From assembly GCF_030848305.1 (NCBI RefSeq), contig NZ_CP114598.1, positions 434,001-498,000 on the forward strand: a stretch of 64,000 nucleotides of DNA, in the 5' to 3' direction. This DNA comes from Akkermansia muciniphila (lineage in GTDB: Bacteria; Verrucomicrobiota; Verrucomicrobiia; Verrucomicrobiales; Akkermansiaceae). This document shows, one piece after another, positions 9,606 through 17,814 of the stretch. Position 1 is the stretch's first letter. Every line of letters begins with the position of its first letter. The notes below the pieces were generated by a model, which had not been told where the DNA came from, did not search any database, and saw only the letters and a program-made list of their open reading frames with translations. Position numbers and translations under genes: made by a program.

Positions 9606-10436
9606 ATGGCACCCAGCTCCGACAATGAAGGCGCCCCCCGGAACGGCGCCGCCGGCAGAGAATCCCTGCGCGACCTGCCGGAACATGAAAACATCGTGGA
9701 ACATTTCTACGATCCGGAAGATCAGGGCTCCCGGGAAAAACCCGTCCGTGAAAAAACGCCTTTCTCCCTGATCGGCAATCTCATTTTCCTGCTGACCATA
9801 GCTATTCTGGCCGCTATTGCCTGGCTGGTTTACTCCTCCTGGTGCCCGCAGAAAACGGACGACCTGCCCGGCTTCCGCCAAAGGGAAAACGCCCCGGATA
9901 TCCCCAGAATCCTGAAACAGGCCATCAACAGAGACGCCTCCGTTTCATTCTCGGAAGAAGACATCAACCGCTATCTGGCTTCCTCCATCCATCCCCTGCA
10001 GCACGGAGCCCTGGCCATCTTCGCCATCAACCCGGCGGCAGGCATCCGGCTGCACGGCGGCAAGGAACGGCCGGACGGCACCATCGGGGAAGGATACATG
10101 GAGATCATCATCGAACGCTATACGGGCATCGACTCCCGCCAGACGATTTCCCTGTTCCTGACGCCCTTTCAATCCCTGGACCCGCACAACTACATGGCGG
10201 TGCAGACCCGCTTCGAATTCTACAATGACGAAACGCTGCCGGGAGGAATCCACGTGGGGGGCACCATCGGCAGCCTTTCCGTTCCCCAGGGTTACATGAT
10301 CTTTCTCCTGCCCGCTTTTGAAAACCTGCTTCAGGCCTATCTGCCGCTCATCCACATGATTGAAGAAAGCGGCATGGGCATTCATATCAGTGAAGGCAGG
10401 CTGAACCTGACGCCTCCGCAAAAGCGCACGCTGTAG
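9606..10436 (+). CDS. Hypothetical single-pass membrane protein
   Basis: 276 residues. An acidic, Pro/Gly-rich cytoplasmic N-terminus (1-55) is followed by one strong membrane segment (about 58-80, LIFLLTIAILAAIAWLVY) and an extracytoplasmic domain of about 190 residues with alternating beta-strand character and no Cys after the membrane segment. No catalytic motif is visible. It follows menB by 17 bases and probably shares its transcript, but a role in quinone metabolism is not shown. A hairpin overlaps its stop codon. Confidence 0.65.
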   Translation: MAPSSDNEGAPRNGAAGRESLRDLPEHENIVEHFYDPEDQGSREKPVREKTPFSLIGNLIFLLTIAILAAIAWLVYSSWCPQKTDDLPGFRQRENAPDIPRILKQAINRDASVSFSEEDINRYLASSIHPLQHGALAIFAINPAAGIRLHGGKERPDGTIGEGYMEIIIERYTGIDSRQTISLFLTPFQSLDPHNYMAVQTRFEFYNDETLPGGIHVGGTIGSLSVPQGYMIFLLPAFENLLQAYLPLIHMIEESGMGIHISEGRLNLTPPQKRTL

Positions 10437-10459
10437 CGGAAAGCCGCAGGGCCTTCCGC
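10436..10459. terminator. Hairpin between convergent genes, possible bidirectional terminator
   Basis: GCGGAA (10436-10441) pairs with TTCCGC (10454-10459), and GCC with GGC inside, with one A-C mismatch and a 4-base loop. There is no T tract on either side, so termination is only possible. Confidence 0.35.
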
Positions 10460-10506
10460 AATCACCGGATACCCTGCCGGGCAATACCCCCTTCCGGCCC
10501 CGGCAT

Positions 10507-11463
10507 TCAATTTTTCTCCAGATCCCTGACCATCAAAGTCATATACTCCTCAGGCCAGGAATGGGTAATCTGCCCCGCATCATTGAAAACCGCCACCAGG
10601 CGGATGGAATCCCTCCCATCTGAAAGCACCAGCACGGTTTCATCCTTTTCAAAATCGTAACGGGGTTTGCCCAATTTGAATGCCGCATTCCTGCGATCCG
10701 TCCTCAGCCACGCGCGCGCCTGCTCCATCGTCAGCCCCCGCAGAGCCCGGGCATCCCTGAAAACGCGGCGCGCCGCATTCATCGCCGCTGGGCTGGAAAC
10801 CACCATGCCGTCCCGGAACGGACGGGTCTCCCACATGCGGTCAATATCCCGGTCCAGCGCGCCGCTCATCCCCCCGGAAAGGAAAAACACGGCTGCGGGC
10901 CAGACCAGGAAAATACCTACAGCCCATATGGCCAGCCGTTTGCGGCTTTTGGAAAGAGCTACGATTCCCTGGGCTATTTTCCCCCACTTTTCCACCAGTT
11001 CCCGGTCCGCATGCCCGAACAGGAAATTCACCTGTCTGCGTTCTATGCCGCCCCGCAGTTCAGCCACCGTCTTTCCCTTCTCCGGGGCCAGATCCTCCAG
11101 CGTGGGGCTTCCTTCCACGAAGTAGCGGAAAACCCTGGGCCACAGCACGGGAATAACCGCGAACCGGATCGTAAGCAACACCAGGCTGCCCACCAGACAG
11201 CCGCTTATCAACAGAATATCAAACGAACGGCTGAAAAAATAGTCCGGATTCCACATCCAGATAAAAGGAGCCGCCAGATACATTCCCAGGGAAAACAGGC
11301 ACCATGACCAGACTATGGCGGAAAAACGGCTGGTCGCCACAATCACCCCCAGCAAAAACAAAAAGGCCCCCAGGGCAATTCCCCATGGAAACGCTCCGTA
11401 AATGGCGGCCGGGAAAGCCAGAATCATCAATGCCGTGCCCGCGGGCTGCCGAACTTTTTGCAT
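10507..11463 (-). CDS. Hypothetical polytopic membrane protein
   Basis: 318 residues. Three or four membrane segments lie in the first 105 residues (AFPAAIYGAFPWGIALGAF, IVWSWCLFSLGMYLAAPF, ILLISGCLVGSLVLLTI), then a soluble stretch with a Glu/Lys-rich helix, another membrane segment (LAIWAVGIFLVWPAAVFFL), and an extracytoplasmic C-terminal domain of about 120 residues. That C-terminal part has the look of a small periplasmic ligand or PepSY-like fold, without a diagnostic motif. The start at 11463 is chosen because a -10 box (TATGAT) sits 6 bases upstream; an upstream TTG frame at 11481 would lie inside the promoter. Confidence 0.65.
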   Translation of the reverse strand: MQKVRQPAGTALMILAFPAAIYGAFPWGIALGAFLFLLGVIVATSRFSAIVWSWCLFSLGMYLAAPFIWMWNPDYFFSRSFDILLISGCLVGSLVLLTIRFAVIPVLWPRVFRYFVEGSPTLEDLAPEKGKTVAELRGGIERRQVNFLFGHADRELVEKWGKIAQGIVALSKSRKRLAIWAVGIFLVWPAAVFFLSGGMSGALDRDIDRMWETRPFRDGMVVSSPAAMNAARRVFRDARALRGLTMEQARAWLRTDRRNAAFKLGKPRYDFEKDETVLVLSDGRDSIRLVAVFNDAGQITHSWPEEYMTLMVRDLEKN

Positions 11464-11469
11464 ATCCGG

Positions 11470-11498
11470 ATCATAGCACAAGCCCCTGAAAGCATCAA
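11470..11498 (-). promoter_or_regulatory. Candidate promoter giving a leaderless transcript
   Basis: Minus strand TTGATG (11498-11493), 17-base spacer, TATGAT (11475-11470). The ATG at 11463 begins 6 bases after the -10 box, so transcription would begin at or next to the start codon. Confidence 0.55.
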
Positions 11499-11548
11499 GA
11501 AAGGAAGCCCCGCAGTCACACAGGGAAGCCCCCTCATCCTCCCTTGCC

Positions 11549-12838
11549 TTACTTCAGCCAGCCGTATTCCATGATGAGAGCCGCTTCCACCTCCGCATTC
11601 TTGGAAGCTTCATTATCCAGGTCAGCATACATCTTCCTGATATCCTTCCTCTGTTCCAGATATTCCTCTCCGGAAACGGATAATCTGGACTCCTTGAACG
11701 CGATTTCCTTCATCAGCACCCCCCGCCAAAGTTCAAACCTCCTGCGGCTCTCCAGCAGCGCGGCTATCTTGATGCGCCGCCGCTGCAGTTCCATCACCAC
11801 TTCACGCTGCAGCAGTTCGTGGCTTTCCCTGGCCGATTTATGCTGAAACCAGGAGGTCAGGCGCGTATCCAGCTCTTCCCGCAGGCTCATGTTCACCTTC
11901 ATATCGCCCGCGCCCGCAAAAAAACCGCCGTACGTCCCGCCCGTGCTGGAAAACAGAGTGGGGCTGTAAAAATTAATATCCACGGAAGGCAGGAACTTCA
12001 GCTTGGCATTCAACACCTGGAGGCGGGAAGCTTCCAGCTCCATGGCCACCATCGTCACCACCAGCAGATCCAGTTGGCGGGACGCCGCCCTGTACCTGCC
12101 CCAATCCAGTCTGGGCATCGTTTCAGGCTTCACCAGCCACCGGGTGTCCATATTCCCCAGCAGCACGGCAAAACCCTGGGAAATCTCATTCAAATTCCGT
12201 TCCCGTTCCACGTCCAGCTTCTTTTTCTGGACGCCATCATCGTCATAAGGCAGGGAGCCCAGCTGGTTATTGTAGCTGATCTGCGCATTCCGGTAAGAAA
12301 GCACCTGCTGGTACAATCTGGCCACCAGCTCCCTTTTTTTCATTTCCAGCGTCTTTTCCGCCGTATAAACGGCCGCCTTGGCGGAATAATAATCAAACGG
12401 GATCTGGGTGAGGGACGGCATGTTGAACAGGATGTTCGTGTTGTATTCCACATCGCTGGCCGTCACCTTGGCCAGGTCGCTCAATTCCTTGGTCAGCATC
12501 CAGTCCAGATTGACGCCGGGGATAATCTGGGTAAAAACATTGATGACGGAACGTTTTGTCGTCTTGAGAGACTGTTCCGATTTTTTCAGGTCAATATTCC
12601 GCTCCATCATCATCTCCAGAGCCTGGCTCCATGAAATTTCCTTCCGCGGCAGCTGCCGCCAATCGGGAACGGCATCCATCCTGGCCATCAATTCCCCCGC
12701 TTTTTTTTCCATGTGCCTGTCCACGGAGCAGGAGGCGCATACCGCCGCACAGAGGCAGAAGCGCAACGCAGCCCTCAGCCACGCCACTTCAAACAGGGAA
12801 AACAGGAAAGAACGGACAACCGGGGGAAAAGGGAACAT
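11549..12838 (-). CDS. TolC-like outer-membrane efflux lipoprotein
   Basis: 429 residues. The N-terminus is hydrophobic and ends in a lipobox-like AVCASC (Cys about residue 37), suggesting an acylated outer-membrane factor. The rest is helical with TolC/OEP features: ISWSQALEMMMERNIDLK at the start of the first repeat, long heptad-like helices, a strand-forming SVDINFYSPTLFSSTGGTYGG, and a second helical repeat near the C-terminus. It would form the outer-membrane tunnel of a tripartite exporter. The adaptor, ATPase and permease genes lie 1.4-4.2 kb away on the same strand, separated by two lipoprotein genes on the other strand. It has its own promoter. Confidence 0.8.
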   Translation of the reverse strand: MFPFPPVVRSFLFSLFEVAWLRAALRFCLCAAVCASCSVDRHMEKKAGELMARMDAVPDWRQLPRKEISWSQALEMMMERNIDLKKSEQSLKTTKRSVINVFTQIIPGVNLDWMLTKELSDLAKVTASDVEYNTNILFNMPSLTQIPFDYYSAKAAVYTAEKTLEMKKRELVARLYQQVLSYRNAQISYNNQLGSLPYDDDGVQKKKLDVERERNLNEISQGFAVLLGNMDTRWLVKPETMPRLDWGRYRAASRQLDLLVVTMVAMELEASRLQVLNAKLKFLPSVDINFYSPTLFSSTGGTYGGFFAGAGDMKVNMSLREELDTRLTSWFQHKSARESHELLQREVVMELQRRRIKIAALLESRRRFELWRGVLMKEIAFKESRLSVSGEEYLEQRKDIRKMYADLDNEASKNAEVEAALIMEYGWLK

Positions 12839-12851
12839 ACAGGCCCCTTGT

Positions 12852-12879
12852 TACATAGCTCCTGCCCCTGAAAAGTCAA
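12852..12879 (-). promoter_or_regulatory. Candidate promoter of the TolC-like gene
   Basis: Minus strand TTGACT (12879-12874), 16-base spacer, TATGTA (12857-12852); the start codon at 12838 is 13 bases further. Confidence 0.5.
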
Positions 12880-13034
12880 GCATCAACACGGCAGGCCGGG
12901 GAAGAAGGAAAAAGGGGCCGGAGCGCAGGGAATCCGGTTTTTCCCTTTCCCGTGTAAAAAATACTTGCCATCCGATTCCTATCTTGACAAATCAAGTGCG
13001 ATATCACAGTTTATCGGAAAATTATTATCCTCTT

Positions 13035-13550
13035 ATGATGCGTCCTCTTTTTACCTCTTTTTCTGCGGTCTGCTGCACCCTCGGCATTCTTACGCTGGCT
13101 CAGTGCGGCGGAAGCAGTTCCGATGCTGAAGGCCTGGCGCCTTCCACCATCGGCAGCAAGGTGTTAAACATGCAGGTAACAGGCATTACGGATGCCGCCA
13201 TAACGCTTCCCGCCATTTTTGACATGACCACCGGTGATAACGGGATGTTCATCATCCAGACACAAGGGGAAGACATGAACATGTGGAACGGAGCCGGCAT
13301 TTATTCCTATACCAAAACCGGGAAAAACACGGCGGAACTGAGTCTGTCCTACAACAGAAACAGCGGTTCATCCTCAGAACCCAACACCCTCATGAGCACC
13401 ATCAGGATCCCCCAGTTAACCTTTGAAAACGCCACCCATGCTTCTTCCGGAGAAGGCGGAGCCAGCATTTCCTACATGCAAGCGGAAGACAGGACGCCCA
13501 TCCCCATCGACGGCATCACCATCAGCATCAACATCATATCCCAGTCTTAA
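13035..13550 (+). CDS. Small secreted lipoprotein, C-G-G-S type
   Basis: 171 residues. The signal peptide ends in the lipobox LAQC followed by GGSSSD; the mature part is rich in Ser, Thr, Ile and Met and looks like a beta-sandwich without catalytic motifs. The start is the first of two adjacent ATGs (13035/13038). A longer in-frame opening back to 12408 runs antisense through the TolC-like gene and is rejected. A TTGACA lies at 12984-12989, but no matching -10 box is at the normal distance. A second lipoprotein with the same lipobox pattern follows after 27 bases, so the two are probably one transcript ended at 14113. Confidence 0.75.
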   Translation: MMRPLFTSFSAVCCTLGILTLAQCGGSSSDAEGLAPSTIGSKVLNMQVTGITDAAITLPAIFDMTTGDNGMFIIQTQGEDMNMWNGAGIYSYTKTGKNTAELSLSYNRNSGSSSEPNTLMSTIRIPQLTFENATHASSGEGGASISYMQAEDRTPIPIDGITISINIISQS

Positions 13551-13577
13551 CAACATCAACCTTCTATTCATCAAGAT

Positions 13578-14060
13578 ATGAATTCCCGCCTTTACATTCC
13601 CGCTTTAATTACTCTCGGGCTTGGGACCCTCTCCGGTTGCGGCGGATCCAGTTCCAGTGAACAGGCCTATCTTCCCATCGGCCTTCAGCGCACGTTGGAC
13701 ATTACGCTTCCGGACGGCAATCCTTACGTCTTCTCCTTCATCACAACCTCAGAAAGCAACGCCGCCATTTACACCGGAACCAGCCCGACCTCCTCGACGG
13801 CATCCGTTCACGTCATCAACTACAAGCCCGCCTCCGACACTGCGGAACAGATAGGCTTTTACTGGTCATCCAACAACGGGACAACAACCAACCATATGGA
13901 CGCTCTCGTCGTGCTGTATAACCCCCACAACATCTCCAAAGGCCTCGGTTCCGCCACTTGCAGCGTCAGAGACGCCGAATATACCGAGACGGAGACCCAG
14001 CAGGACAACTGCCAGGCGGTCATCAGAGACTTCAGAGTCCCCCCCCAGCTGGATCAATAA
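13578..14060 (+). CDS. Small secreted lipoprotein, C-G-G-S type
   Basis: 160 residues. Signal peptide with lipobox LSGC followed by GGSSSS, then a compact Ser/Thr-rich beta-type domain (IGLQRTLDITLPDG..., YTGTSPTSSTASVHVINY) and one Cys pair near the C-terminus (SATCSVRDAE and QQDNCQAV) that could form a disulfide. It shares the lipobox context with the genes at 13035 and 17063, and the arrangement suggests paralogy, though similarity beyond the N-terminus is faint to the eye. A strong terminator follows within 20 bases. Confidence 0.75.
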   Translation: MNSRLYIPALITLGLGTLSGCGGSSSSEQAYLPIGLQRTLDITLPDGNPYVFSFITTSESNAAIYTGTSPTSSTASVHVINYKPASDTAEQIGFYWSSNNGTTTNHMDALVVLYNPHNISKGLGSATCSVRDAEYTETETQQDNCQAVIRDFRVPPQLDQ

Positions 14061-14077
14061 CCCCCTTTTTTCATACG

Positions 14078-14113
14078 TCCCTTCCCGCTCTCATGGCGGG
14101 AAGGGATTTTTTT
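14078..14113 (+). terminator. Rho-independent terminator of the lipoprotein pair
   Basis: An 11-bp perfect stem, TCCCTTCCCGC (14078-14088) with GCGGGAAGGGA (14096-14106), a 7-base loop and seven T residues (14107-14113). Confidence 0.92.
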
Positions 14114-14208
14114 ATCCAGTATCTCCCACCCTGCCGGGACACAGCCAGCCTTTTCCCCAGGCAGGCAAAGACGGACATGCCGGAAAGCAGATCCCGAATC
14201 CCCGTCAC

Positions 14209-15354
14209 TTACTTAAGCACCTTCCCTATGGGACGGCAGGCGGAAAAGGCGACCGGGATGGAGGAAAGCAGCACACACCCCGCCAGGGAAATGCCCAGCA
14301 GCCACAAATCCTGCCGTATATCGGCATAAGTCAGGACGGAGTTTCCCAGCTTAAAGAATTCCCCCAAGACGATTCTCTGGGTTTTCATGAACGCCCAGAC
14401 GGCGCCCGCAAAGGAGACGCCAATCAGGAACGCGTTTTCCACGATAAACGCCATAATCAGCAGAACAGGGCGCACCCCGAAGCTCTTCATCAGCGTATAG
14501 ACATATTCATTCTGGCGGAATTCCATGGATGCCAGGGCTGTCAGCAGAATGCCGACGATCACCGCAATGCCGAGGGAAAACCCCGTCCTGCACTCCGTCT
14601 GGTTGCCCATCAGCACTTCCAGCCTGTCAAGCAGCCCCACGTGAGTCTGAACCATAGTCATGCTGCCGTCATAACGCACCATGTTGTTCAGCACTTCTTC
14701 GATGCTCCGAATGCGTGCCGCCGTCATTTCATGCACCCGGATGATATAGCGGCAATTCTCCATGGGGACCTCCTGTCCGGAGCTGAAAGTTCCCTCCGGG
14801 GCTAAAATGACACCGGAAGGATACAGCCTGCCCAGCAAATGCCCCTCCGGCAAAGGGGAGGCATTCAGGGAAAAATCAAAATCCGCTATGGTAACCGTAC
14901 AAGGCCCCGCCTGCAACGGGCTCCGGGAGGGATTGTACAGAAGGACGGTGGCCACGTCCTCCAACCCGAGCGCGGAAAGAAAGGAGCAGGACTCCATGTT
15001 GTATTCCAGAACGGGGAATACTGTCTTGCCCACGCGCGCCACACCCGCACGGGCGTCATTCAGCACCAGGACATCGCAGCCATACAGGGACGGCAGTTCA
15101 TGTTGCAGTAAATTTTTCTTGGAAGGGTCCCCGTCGCGCACAGTATCAAAAACAATAATCAGGTCCGCCCCGTTCTTCCTGATTTCATCATGCAGCATTT
15201 TTGAGGAGAGAACATAATTGGCGAGAAAAGAGAGCGCGCACAGGGAAAGGAAAAAGGCCACCAGAATCCGTGAAAGGGGGCTGGCCGGGCGTTCCTTCCA
15301 ACGGTGGAGAGTATCTTTAAAGAGATACAGACAGGTTAAAATCAATGATTTCAT
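14209..15354 (-). CDS. ABC transporter permease, FtsX/MacB-like topology
   Basis: 381 residues with one membrane segment near the N-terminus (ILVAFFLSLCALSFLANYVL), an extracytoplasmic domain of about 220 residues, and three C-terminal membrane segments (around 265-370). This is the MacB/FtsX/LolC plan. In MacB the ATPase is fused to the N-terminus; here it is the separate gene upstream, whose end overlaps this start by 38 bases. Together with the adaptor it should act as a mechanotransmission pump that pushes periplasmic substrates into an outer-membrane duct. Confidence 0.85.
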   Translation of the reverse strand: MKSLILTCLYLFKDTLHRWKERPASPLSRILVAFFLSLCALSFLANYVLSSKMLHDEIRKNGADLIIVFDTVRDGDPSKKNLLQHELPSLYGCDVLVLNDARAGVARVGKTVFPVLEYNMESCSFLSALGLEDVATVLLYNPSRSPLQAGPCTVTIADFDFSLNASPLPEGHLLGRLYPSGVILAPEGTFSSGQEVPMENCRYIIRVHEMTAARIRSIEEVLNNMVRYDGSMTMVQTHVGLLDRLEVLMGNQTECRTGFSLGIAVIVGILLTALASMEFRQNEYVYTLMKSFGVRPVLLIMAFIVENAFLIGVSFAGAVWAFMKTQRIVLGEFFKLGNSVLTYADIRQDLWLLGISLAGCVLLSSIPVAFSACRPIGKVLK

Positions 15355-15949
15355 GGGTCAGGTCGAACAGCCGGGAATCATGCGTGCTCAAAATGCAGAT
15401 TTTGTCAGCAGGGTATTCCCGGATCAAATTTTTAATGATTTCCGTATTGCCGTCATCCAGGCCGGAAGTAGGTTCATCCAGAAGCAGCACATCGGAATCC
15501 TTCATCATCGTGCGGGCAAGAGCCGCCCGCTGGGCCTGGCCGCCGGACAAACTCCCCGCTTTTTTATGCCTCAACGATTCCAGGCCCAGGCGGGCAATCA
15601 AATCATCCGCCCTCCGCGTCCACTGTTTTTTAGGCAGCATGGCCATTTCCGCGCATAATTGAAGATTTCTCTCCACCGTGGCCAGGGGAAGGAGATTAAG
15701 CCCCTGGAACATGTAACTCACCTCCTTGCGCCGATAGAGTGAATCCGCCTGAACCTTCCGCCGGGGAGTAATGACGCGCCCGCGCTGCGGTCTCAGATAA
15801 CCCGCCAGAATTTTCAACAGAGTTGTTTTCCCGCATCCGGAATACCCTTTCAAAATGGTGATTCCGGAAGTGAACACCCTGTTATAATTTTCAAAAATCC
15901 ACTGCTTGCCTGAATAACTGAAACAGACTGATTCGCATAGCAACTTCAT
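15317..15949 (-). CDS. ABC transporter ATP-binding protein, LolD/MacB type
   Basis: 210 residues. Walker A GYSGCGKTTLLK (about 35-46), Q-loop YMFQGLNLLP, signature LSGGQAQRAALAR, Walker B DVLLLDEPTSGLD and switch H in ILSTHD. This is the LolD/MacB/FtsE group that powers the MacB-type permease encoded downstream. Its start overlaps the adaptor stop by 4 bases and its end overlaps the permease start by 38 bases, so the three proteins are probably made in fixed ratio. Confidence 0.92.
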   Translation of the reverse strand: MKLLCESVCFSYSGKQWIFENYNRVFTSGITILKGYSGCGKTTLLKILAGYLRPQRGRVITPRRKVQADSLYRRKEVSYMFQGLNLLPLATVERNLQLCAEMAMLPKKQWTRRADDLIARLGLESLRHKKAGSLSGGQAQRAALARTMMKDSDVLLLDEPTSGLDDGNTEIIKNLIREYPADKICILSTHDSRLFDLTHEIIDFNLSVSL

Positions 15950-17001
15950 TTTTTTCGAACGATCAATTCCGTTTCCCCATTCACCACCAGTTCCAGTTCC
16001 GGATGCACTTTTTCAAGAAGTTCCTGCCAGGACGAACATTTTTTCCCTTCCGGCAGGGAAGCCAGCCTCACCTTGTTGAGATGAAACACTTCTCCCTGCG
16101 GCATATAATAAAGACGGGCCGTGCAGTTGGAGCCCAGCATGGAATGGGCGCGTTCATGCTCCTGGCGGGGCAGACGGAAAAAATACGCCAGCAATTCCCC
16201 TCCGCCGGAAATATTTTTCTCTACCCGCTTGAAGGCAAAAACCCCCTTCAAAGCGGAACCGTCACCCAGGGGGACGGACAGGGAAAGGGATTCCGGCGGC
16301 AGATTCGTCAAATCAGGGTCCGAAATGGAAATGGTCAGATAATAAGAGGAATCATCGCACACGGTCGCAATCGGGGACGCGGCATCCATGTACAGGGCGA
16401 CGCTGTTATCCGGCGGAATGGAAAACTGGTACTGCAGTTTCCCGTCAAAAGGCATTCTGAGGATATATTTTTCCTCCTTCTTGCGAAAATCCAGACGCGG
16501 CTTGTCCTCCACCAGGGACAACTCCTTTTTGGAAAGCTCAATCTTGTCTTTCAATGCCCGGATGGCCCTTTCCCCGCCTTCCGCCTGCTTGCTGGCATAT
16601 TGCCGTTCCTCCCTCGTCAGGGAAGAGTAGAATTCTATCTCTTCAAGCTGTTTTTCCAGCTTTGACAACTCTTCCTCCCTGGCGATGCGATCCTTCAGAA
16701 TTTTGACTTCCAGCTCTTTGCGCTCCAGTTCAATTTCATCTTCATTGACTGTTGCAATAATAGTATCCTTCTGAACGCGCCCGTCCGCGGGAATCCAGTT
16801 GCTGACAATTCCATCCGCCGGCATGACAAAGGAACGCAGCCTCTCCGGGACAATTTTGGCGCGGAAGGTCTTGATAAAACAGGCATCTTTCGATGCCGCC
16901 ATATCAATTCCCCGGTCGGCCGATTCCGCATTCCAGCCGCAAAGGGCCAGCCCAGAGCACAACCAGATGCCCCAAAGACATTTCTTTGCCCTTCCGACCA
17001 T
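15946..17001 (-). CDS. Periplasmic adaptor (HlyD/MFP-like) of ABC exporter
   Basis: 351 residues. A signal or anchor sequence (LWGIWLCSGLALCGW) is followed by a lipoyl-like half motif (FVMPADGIVSNWIPADGRVQKDTIIATVNEDE), a long charged coiled-coil hairpin (about 85-165), the second lipoyl half (MPFDGKLQYQFSIPPDNSV) and a beta-barrel region. These are the parts of a membrane fusion protein that bridges an inner-membrane pump to a TolC-like duct. The hairpin is shorter than in AcrA. It overlaps the ATPase gene by 4 bases and is preceded 61 bases upstream by a C-G-G-S lipoprotein gene. Confidence 0.85.
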   Translation of the reverse strand: MVGRAKKCLWGIWLCSGLALCGWNAESADRGIDMAASKDACFIKTFRAKIVPERLRSFVMPADGIVSNWIPADGRVQKDTIIATVNEDEIELERKELEVKILKDRIAREEELSKLEKQLEEIEFYSSLTREERQYASKQAEGGERAIRALKDKIELSKKELSLVEDKPRLDFRKKEEKYILRMPFDGKLQYQFSIPPDNSVALYMDAASPIATVCDDSSYYLTISISDPDLTNLPPESLSLSVPLGDGSALKGVFAFKRVEKNISGGGELLAYFFRLPRQEHERAHSMLGSNCTARLYYMPQGEVFHLNKVRLASLPEGKKCSSWQELLEKVHPELELVVNGETELIVRKK

Positions 17002-17062
17002 AATTTCAAACAGGCCTGCCCCGTTTCACGGCGGCAAAGCCCCGTCATAAATGATCAGAACT

Positions 17063-17617
17063 TCAGGATACCGTGTAACTCACCGCTCCTTCCGTAGCGG
17101 TCCAGTTTTGCGCTTCCTCCTCACCTTCATCATTTTCAACGGGAACCTGATAAGTGATGGAACCGGTAAACGTCCCGCCGCAGCTTTCACGTTCATTGGA
17201 AGAGTTGAAGGAAATATTCGCATCCACAAAAGCCTTGTCCCTGTTTGTCACGACAATCGGCCCCGGAGCCGTCCACTGTCCGGAAGTAATCGTGAAGTTT
17301 CCCCTCAGAATAGCGGATGATCCCGTCCTGCGGTACACTACGGAAGCAATATTCATAGGAGCGCTTTCACTGCTGCTTGCCGCGTTAATGCTTACCAGGG
17401 GAAGATCCGAACCATTGCCCGTCAATTTGACGACAATATTCCACGGCCCCAGCCCATCTTCCGTGGAAAGAGAAGCGCTCAAATCCAGCATGGTGCCGGA
17501 AGGAAGGCTTTCCCCGTCACCGCTGCCGCCGCTGCCTCCGCAGGAAAAAAGTCCAAAGGACAAGGCTGCTGCGGAAAGGGAAGATAATACGCACCTGTTC
17601 GTCAATCGGGAAAACAT
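17063..17617 (-). CDS. Small secreted lipoprotein, C-G-G-S type, first gene of exporter operon
   Basis: 184 residues from the ATG at 17617. Signal peptide with lipobox LFSC followed by GGSGGSGDG, then a Ser/Thr/Asn-rich beta-type domain with one later Cys (RESCGGTFTGSI) and an acidic stretch (VENDEGEEEAQ). An earlier in-frame start at 17668 would lie over the promoter and give an atypical signal peptide, so it is rejected. The adaptor-ATPase-permease genes follow on the same strand, making this lipoprotein a candidate accessory part or cargo of the exporter; that link is positional. Confidence 0.75.
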   Translation of the reverse strand: MFSRLTNRCVLSSLSAAALSFGLFSCGGSGGSGDGESLPSGTMLDLSASLSTEDGLGPWNIVVKLTGNGSDLPLVSINAASSSESAPMNIASVVYRRTGSSAILRGNFTITSGQWTAPGPIVVTNRDKAFVDANISFNSSNERESCGGTFTGSITYQVPVENDEGEEEAQNWTATEGAVSYTVS

Positions 17618-17637
17618 AAAGAAAAAGATTTTCTTCA

Positions 17638-17665
17638 AGGATAGTGATTCCGTCCGGCGCGTCAA
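17638..17665 (-). promoter_or_regulatory. Promoter of the lipoprotein-adaptor-ABC operon
   Basis: Minus strand TTGACG (17665-17660), 16-base spacer, TATCCT (17643-17638). The predicted leader to the ATG at 17617 is about 13 bases. Confidence 0.65.
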
Positions 17666-17814
17666 CACATAAATAAAAGAATATTTGAAGGAGTCCCTCC
17701 GTTTTTTGCGGGACGCACGGGGGGCTTACGGGCCGCTGCCATCCCCGGACGCGCGCGCCGGATTTTCCGCCTTACGGAGGAAATACAGGCGCCAAACCCC
17801 GCAGGCCGCAAGCG

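Noticed and set aside
12984-13014. TTGACA-based promoter for the lipoprotein pair
   Set aside because: The -35 box is perfect, but no acceptable -10 box occurs at 15-18 bases, so it is not listed as a feature.
12408-13034. N-terminal extension of the first C-G-G-S lipoprotein
   Set aside because: It runs antisense through the TolC-like gene and would bury a clear signal peptide; start at 13035 is better.
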